Positions 58,651-64,000 of a DNA stretch of 64,000 nt are shown one piece after another. The notes under the pieces were generated by a model that worked only from the letters and a program-made list of their open reading frames with translations, searched no databases and was not told where the DNA came from. The stretch is from assembly GCF_033118175.1 (NCBI RefSeq), contig NC_083714.1, forward strand, positions 13,888,001 to 13,952,000, read 5' to 3'. Made by a program: the position numbers and the translations under genes. Positions within the stretch are counted from its first letter, which is position 1; the number at the start of each line of letters is the position of its first letter. The DNA is from Dama dama. Taxonomy: Eukaryota; Chordata; Mammalia; Artiodactyla; Cervidae.

Positions 58651-60274
58651 ACTTTGGCATTCTGTGTTTAAAGTAGCAATGCTTTTCTCAAAATTGTTAA
58701 GGATAATCCTTAAAATACTGATTATGGTACATTTTTTTAAAGGCCAAATCACACTCTTTTTAAAAATGTAATTTTTATCCTTATTCTTTGGGAACAAATT
58801 TCTCTTATGCTAAATACTTTAAACTATGATGAAGTAATTGAAAATGACAGTCTTTTCCTCTTAGCATAGCTATTCTAGCAGTACTTAAATCACTTTCAAA
58901 TGCTTATATATTAAAAGTACAAAAATATATGTATATTTTTTGTTGCTTGTTTAACAGAAAAGCATCATTAAATAGACATCAATATTTAAACTTTAAGGGC
59001 TTTATTAAATATATAATGCCAAGTAGAAACATATAGAATCTTCTAAAAAATCAAACTAGCAGATGGTGATCAGAGAGGATGAATACACCCTAAAAGAATA
59101 CACAGTACCAATTCTTAAGTGCTTTACCTTTCACCCTCCCAACAGAAAGATAACATATCTCATGAACATACAAGCCCAATAGTATCTAGGTTCATCTTAG
59201 CTGTAGACACTACTCGATGTGGACTAAAGAAGATGATGGTGTGCTTACCCATACCTATTTAGCAACTGTTGGCTTTTCCCATTTTTCCTTCCCCGAGAAC
59301 ATATGCACACACATTTATGCAATAAACATTCATGTACATGTCACACGTGCACACTTCTGCACACACAGATGCACCCTTTCTGAACTGTACTTCCAACTCA
59401 GTGGCTGCAAGTAAAGGTAGGAATGTTTTTGTAGCCCAGTCACCCCCTAGATCTCAGGCTTCTTCTGCTATTATCACTCCCATCCCTACCAATACACACA
59501 TAGCGCCCTGTGATTCAGAAAGCAGAAATATAAGTCTAGCTAGAGAAGAGGAAGCAGTACTCTTAAAACATTACAATATTATTTGTTAATAAGTAAGGGA
59601 TATGATTTGGGATCACTTAAAAATAAAGTACTGAGGTATTTCTATAATACCGGTAGATATCTCTTTAAGAAAAATTCAAATAGGAACAATAAAACTTACA
59701 GAAAAGGATCAACTGGAATATTTTAATTCTATAAAAGGTTCCAACTTTGCCAGGGTCAACACTATCAACAAATTTTACTTTTTCCTTTACAAAAAAATCT
59801 TAAGATGCTTTCATATTCTAATAATGCTCAAAGAAAACCCTACCACAAACCCCAGAAAGGGACTGTTTCATCCTACTCTCTGAAGAATTTTTTAAATAGC
59901 TCTCGCATAACAATATTTATATCATGGAGATTTTTTTCAATGAAGATTAAGAACTTTATAAATGTCTTTTTTTCTGTATGTGGAAAACTGAAACACAGTG
60001 GAGTAAATTGTCCAGGATATCACAAGGAGTGAGGGGGAAGCCAAAAATAAAATTAACTGTTAAGAAAGTGGCCTGTCCACAGAATAAAATATCTCAGTTA
60101 CCATGGGGGATAGTCATTCTAAAATGGCAGTAGAATTAAACATCATGTAATATCATGATGATACAGTCAAGTCATTTATGAATATCTATATGCACATGAA
60201 TGCTCTGTGTATCACTGAAATCCCAATGTTTCATTCTTATACCACTTAATTTCTTTGTGCTTGTGTATACTTCT

Positions 60275-60370
60275 TTTCTCTGCTATTAGACTATAAGATA
60301 TTTATGGCAGGGACCAAATCTCAGCACTTACATGTATGAGGCACATGCCTGGAATATAGTAAGCAGCCAG
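60275..60370 (+). repeat. L2 LINE 3' end
   Basis: TTAGACTATAAGATATTTAT, GGCAGGGACCAAATCTCAGC and ATGCCTGGAATATAGTAAGC fit the L2 3' terminus. Confidence 0.7.
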
Positions 60371-60430
60371 GTAACATGGGTATGTTCACATGTAAAATTT
60401 CATAGATATATACTCAACTAACACCACCCA

Positions 60431-60643
60431 GGGCTTCCCTGGTGGCTCAGAGGTTAAAGCGTCTGCCTGCAATACAGGAGATCTGGATTCGATCCCTGGG
60501 TCGGGAAGATCCCCTGGAGAAGGAAATGGCAACCCGCTCCAGTATTCTTGCCTGGAGAATCCCACGGATGGAGGAGCCTGATGGGCTACAGTCCATGGGG
60601 TTGCAAAGAGTCGGACATGACTGAGTGACTTAACTAACTAACT
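60431..60643 (+). repeat. Bov-tA SINE with 15-base target-site duplication
   Basis: Nearly complete copy: GGGCTTCCCTGGTGGCTCAG, GATTCGATCCCTGGGTCGGG, CCCGCTCCAGTATTCTTGCC and AAAGAGTCGGACATGACTGA, with a tail of ACTA units. AACTAACACCACCCA is repeated exactly at 60416-60430 and 60644-60658. Confidence 0.96.
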
Positions 60644-61293
60644 AACTAACACCACCCAACCACCAAAACAAATCATGGTGAGAATCTGAAGTTTCTTAAC
60701 AACTCAACCCCATATACTAAAGAAGAACAAAAAGATGACCAATATAGGCTACTATAATTGTAATGCACAGAGATACCCTAGATACACTCTTACTTGTTCG
60801 TGTGTGCAAGTACATAGATTAAGGTATCCAAGAATGAATTAGCATGATTTACTTGTAGTTAATCAATACCCCATTATTATCCAGGAGCTGATTTCCCCAA
60901 CTGGTATATTATCCTAACCCTTCTGCCGCTTGTTACTGCGATATATCCTCTGACTACCTAACTGTTTGGTGGCAGTCATACCAGAAAGGAGAAATAAATT
61001 CTAATCAATCCTGCTTACTACTTGTTAACAGCTTTTATGAGGTGCTGTGGTGAAGTTAATAGGATAAAAATGAAGAGCAAATTTAGCTTGGGGTATTTAA
61101 ACAACATAAGGTACTTTGCCTTCAAAAAAAAAAAAAGAAAAACTCCTTCACTCACATTTCATTGATCAGCTGTGAGGTTTATTTATCCACGTTATCTCCA
61201 TCTCCATTACAAAAGAGTTATCTTGGGCCTAATTTTTAAACAATTACTCAGGAGTTACCTTCCTTTTTCTTTAAAAATTCTCTATTGTCTTAC

Positions 61294-61408
61294 CTCCCAG
61301 TCCAAATAATCACAGACGTCTTCGAAGTTAGTGAGCAGAGACACTGAGCAGAACAGCCGTGGTAGCTCATCCCTTGTCATTGGGGGAAAACGGCTATCTT
61401 TAAGGGCA
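61294..61408 (-). CDS. AMMECR1: AMMECR1 internal coding exon (ALKDSR...DWE)
   Basis: This 115-base exon starts with the last base of a split Ser codon and encodes ALKDSRFPPMTRDELPRLFC then SVSLLTNFEDVCDYLDWE. This is the central part of the AMMECR1 domain, just after the segment with the family's LRGCIGTF signature, which lies upstream outside the window. The acceptor is TTTTCAACAG and the donor is GAG|GTAAGA, a strong match. The downstream exon at 47720 continues in phase with Val-Gly-Val-His. Confidence 0.95.
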
Positions 61409-61799
61409 CTGTTGAAAACAAAGCAAATATTAAAACAGTCACTAGATATGAGTTCCTAGTTTCAAATGCAGACAATCATTTGAAAAAGGTAAGAATTTCT
61501 TAAAAAATCAGTAAGGTGAGAAAGGTGCCAAAATCTCCAAATGCATTCAAGCACTCCAAAGATTTTAGAAGTTATTTTTGTTCATTCAGCAGATTGTGTT
61601 TACTAGCCAATCCTGTGACTGATTCAATTGTAAAGAGTGAATGATCAATTACATTTCCTGTATAGTCATTTCCTTGTATACTTCCCTGTTACTTGTAGAA
61701 TTTGACAATGTTTTATTTGATTTTTGAGGAGAATAAAAACTAGAGCAGTGTAAACTTAGGGGAAGAATTCTACATCTAGCACTGACTGGTAGAAAAAAC

Positions 61800-61800
61800 A

Positions 61801-61825
<25 letters not shown>
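61800..61825 (+). repeat. TA microsatellite
   Basis: About thirteen AT units followed by GTATA, in the AMMECR1 intron about 400 bases upstream of the exon at 61408 in transcript direction. Confidence 0.92.
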
Positions 61826-61831
<6 letters not shown>

Positions 61832-63064
61832 TTCATGTTGTTAAAAAAAAAAAGGTTCACACTAGGTTGGACAGCTACCATAGAACAACATATAAAAAGT
61901 TCAAAAAAAGGTAAAAATGCTATTTTCTTCAAGTAAAAGAAATCAAAGAAAATGAAAATTATCATGCAAATTATGGACTAAAAGTACGAAGATTTCAAGC
62001 CCCCTCTAAAGGAGAATTCAAGATACTACTCAAAAATTGTGAAACTTCAGGAAATAGGGCTAATCTTAGGAAATAAAATTATGATTAGAAAACCATTAAT
62101 CACATCAATGGATTTCTGAGTACATCAACTCTGATTCAATCCTGTAATCAAGGGTAGTGTACCACAGTGCCAAATTCTAGAAAAACCTCACTGTAAAGGA
62201 CAAAAATGTTGGAAGACCATAATTCTTCCTGCAACAGTAGAACAGACAGAAAAGACAGAGACACACACACAAACACAGGCATTGTGTGCTCCTGTGCTTT
62301 TAAAAGAAACCACTTCCTGGTCAAGAAAACAAACACACCTCTGACTGCCCACTGTACTAATGGCATTTGTGCTGTCGATCTTCAAATGTGCTGTATAGCA
62401 GAGCCAGGCTTAGAAATGTTTTCACAGATTAATCCTTAGAGGTTACAAACAGAGCCCACAAACTGCTTGGGTCATAACAAAGTTCCGTGACCTTTGGAAA
62501 TAATTTAATTCCTTTTTCAGTGACTTCCTCATTGCTGGATTTTCTTTTTTCTACCCTTTCCTTTCCATTCAGAAACTCACTCACTGTATTGTACAAATAT
62601 ACCCCTATGTTTGTTAAGTATTTTCGATACATTGTGGTGCTCATTCTATCCTGCCATACAGAGGAAAATGCTTACAGAAAGACAGAGATGTTATAAAGAG
62701 AGCATACATGTTTTCCCCATTCAAGGAGCCAAGATTAACCAAGAAAACCAGGAAATCTATGATAATTCATACTCTGAGAATAGCATTTCACTATTTCATA
62801 ATTTAACAACGTAAATTTCCTATGGTTTGGCTTCTTTTATTTTCCAACTAGCAAATAAAGTCTTAAGAAATATTTTCAAGTTCTCATCCAAAGCCAACAT
62901 AAAGACACATATGATGTGTGTATAATACCCCCCAACCCCACCCAGGAGAGGTGTTGTAAAAAACAGAAGAATCCCATGCATAAAAACCCAAATTCACACT
63001 TTCAGTTTTCCTTTTGAAAAGAAAAAGAGAGGGTAAAAAGCCTTATACATTAGGATAACATAAA

Positions 63065-63730
63065 ATATTATTTTTAGGGTTATAGATTTTATTGTGGTGA
63101 AATATACACAACATAAAAATTACCATTTTAACCACTTTTAAGTGTATATTTCTCTGGGCTTAAATACATTCACTTGTTGTACAACCACCACCACCATCCA
63201 TCGATCGATCTCCAGAACTTTTTCATCTTGCCCAGCTGAAACAAGGCACCCAATAACACTAACTCCTCATTCCTCCCTCCTCCCAGCCCCTGGGAGAAAT
63301 GTAATTTAAATACACTTTTATAATTTCAAATAACTACAGTAATATAGTTGCTAATGTTTTTCCTATAAAACAGCTTTATTGACATACAATTCACATACCA
63401 TAAAATTCACCCTTTCAATGTACATAATTCAACGATTTTTAGTATATTCAAAATTATACAATCATTACCCCATCCAATTTTAAAATATTTCATCACATCA
63501 CAAAGAAACCCTATATCCGTTAGGAGTCAGTCCCTATTCTTCCCTCCCCCCAGCTCTTGGCAAGCACTAATCTACTTTCTGTCTCTATGGATTTGCCTGT
63601 TCTGGACATTTTATATAAGTAGAATCATACAAATGGTATGAGCATACAAATGGTCACATGACCATTTGTGTCTGGCTTCTTTCACTTGGGATAATGTTTT
63701 TGAGGTTTTATCCATGTTGCAGGATGTATC
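63065..63730 (-). repeat. L1 LINE 3' fragments, antisense (two copies)
   Basis: Two successive reverse L1 3' segments: 63080-63330 (ATTACCATTTTAACCACTTT, then ACAACCACCACCACCATCC) and 63360-63730 (ACATACCATAAAATTCACCC, CAAGCACTAATCTACTTTCT, GGATTTGCCTGTTCTGGACA). The same part of the consensus appears twice. Confidence 0.8.
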
Positions 63731-63930
63731 GGTATGTGTTAGTCGCTCAGTTGTGTCTTACTCTTTGCAATCCTACTGACTGTAGCCTGCCGGGCTCCTC
63801 TGTCCATGGGATTCTCCAGGGAGTGGATTGCCATGCCCTCCTCCAGGGGATCTTCACAACCCAGGGATCAAACCCTCGTCTCTTATGTCTCCTGAATTGG
63901 CAGGCGGGTTCTTTACCACTAGCGCCACCT
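63731..63930 (-). repeat. Bov-tA SINE inside L1
   Basis: Reverse copy from GTGTTAGTCGCTCAGTTGTG to GGTTCTTTACCACTAGCGCC. Antisense L1 text resumes at 63931 (TAATACATTTTGTAAAGGC), so the SINE is younger than the L1. Confidence 0.94.
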
Positions 63931-64000
63931 TAATACATTTTGTAAAGGCACATCATCCTTTTAATTGCACAATAATATTCAATACTATGGATATATCATA

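Larger units (their letters stand above)
47721..61293 (-). other. AMMECR1: AMMECR1 large intron (13.6 kb)
   Basis: A/T-rich intron with few repeats: a Bov-A monomer at 47959-48091, a MIR-like piece near 54.7 kb, an L1 tail near 58.1-58.6 kb, an L2 end near 60.3 kb and one Bov-tA at 60431. Short simple repeats are a GATA run at 49846-49862 and T16 at 50188-50203. Between 48.1 and 58.0 kb I see no gene, RNA or young repeat. Small open frames in this stretch have no recognisable domains. Confidence 0.8.
61409..64000 (-). other. AMMECR1: AMMECR1 intron (3' part), runs off the window
   Basis: Sequence upstream of the exon at 61408 in transcript direction. It holds a TA microsatellite, L1 3' tail fragments and a Bov-tA SINE, listed separately. 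Bases 61409-61790 and 61830-63060 show nothing I can name. The earlier AMMECR1 exons are not in the window. Confidence 0.85.

Noticed and set aside
60431..60500. tRNA gene call from B-box-like GATTCGATCC text
   Set aside because: tRNA-derived head of a SINE, with no cloverleaf; the same holds for all other Bov-tA and CHR copies.
60442..60624. Repeated frames reading NLPAMQEIW, SLGWEDPLEKEMATHSS and similar as a protein family
   Set aside because: The same peptide recurs wherever a Bov-tA SINE occurs; it is SINE translation, not a gene.

Overview
The window is mammalian nuclear DNA from a ruminant, most likely a bovid such as cattle. The lineage call rests on many copies of the tRNA-Glu-headed Bov-tA SINE, a Bov-A monomer, a CHR-type SINE and two BovB (RTE) LINE fragments, on top of older mammalian MIR, L2, L1, MER and MLT1 repeats. 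No bacterial, plasmid or viral gene set is present and there is no CRISPR array. The genes are single-copy vertebrate genes in short exons, so nearly all long open frames are chance or repeat-derived.

Two genes are present, tail to tail. On the + strand, the last two coding exons of TMEM164 lie at 19074-19174 and 20863-21069. A 3'UTR of about 4 kb follows, ending near 25125 at a well-formed poly(A) site. Bases 1-19073 are the upstream intron. On the - strand, the last four coding exons of AMMECR1 lie at 61408-61294, 47720-47630, 46247-46151 and 43572-43458. Its 3'UTR of about 4.3 kb ends near 39175. All six exon frames and splice joins agree: the AMMECR1 exons join without a frame break into 138 residues ending in the protein's His-rich tail. 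From general knowledge of mammalian gene order (human Xq22.3-q23), the locus is probably X-linked. The genes do not share a pathway: TMEM164 is a multi-pass membrane acyltransferase and AMMECR1 is a soluble AMMECR1-domain protein. The upstream exons and promoters of both lie outside the window.

Layout: 1-15.3 kb is a repeat-dense part of the TMEM164 intron with nested L2, MER, MLT1 and Bov-tA insertions. 15.3-31.3 kb has no ruminant SINE or BovB and holds the TMEM164 3' end and the first part of the intergenic spacer. 30.6-34.6 kb is an old + strand L1 split by a BovB copy and an antisense L1 tail. 34.6-39.1 kb is spacer with little I recognise, apart from one Bov-tA. 39.2-43.6 kb is the AMMECR1 terminal exon. 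43.6-64 kb is AMMECR1 introns and exons, including a 13.6-kb intron that is nearly free of young repeats.

I found no convincing undescribed system. The items most worth checking are a perfect CTCF-consensus match at 2521-2539 with a related motif at 4721, two weak AMMECR1 splice donors, alternative TMEM164 poly(A) sites, the SINE-poor blocks and a G-quadruplex-capable run in the AMMECR1 terminal exon. Repeat names are from memory of consensus sequences and their borders are approximate.
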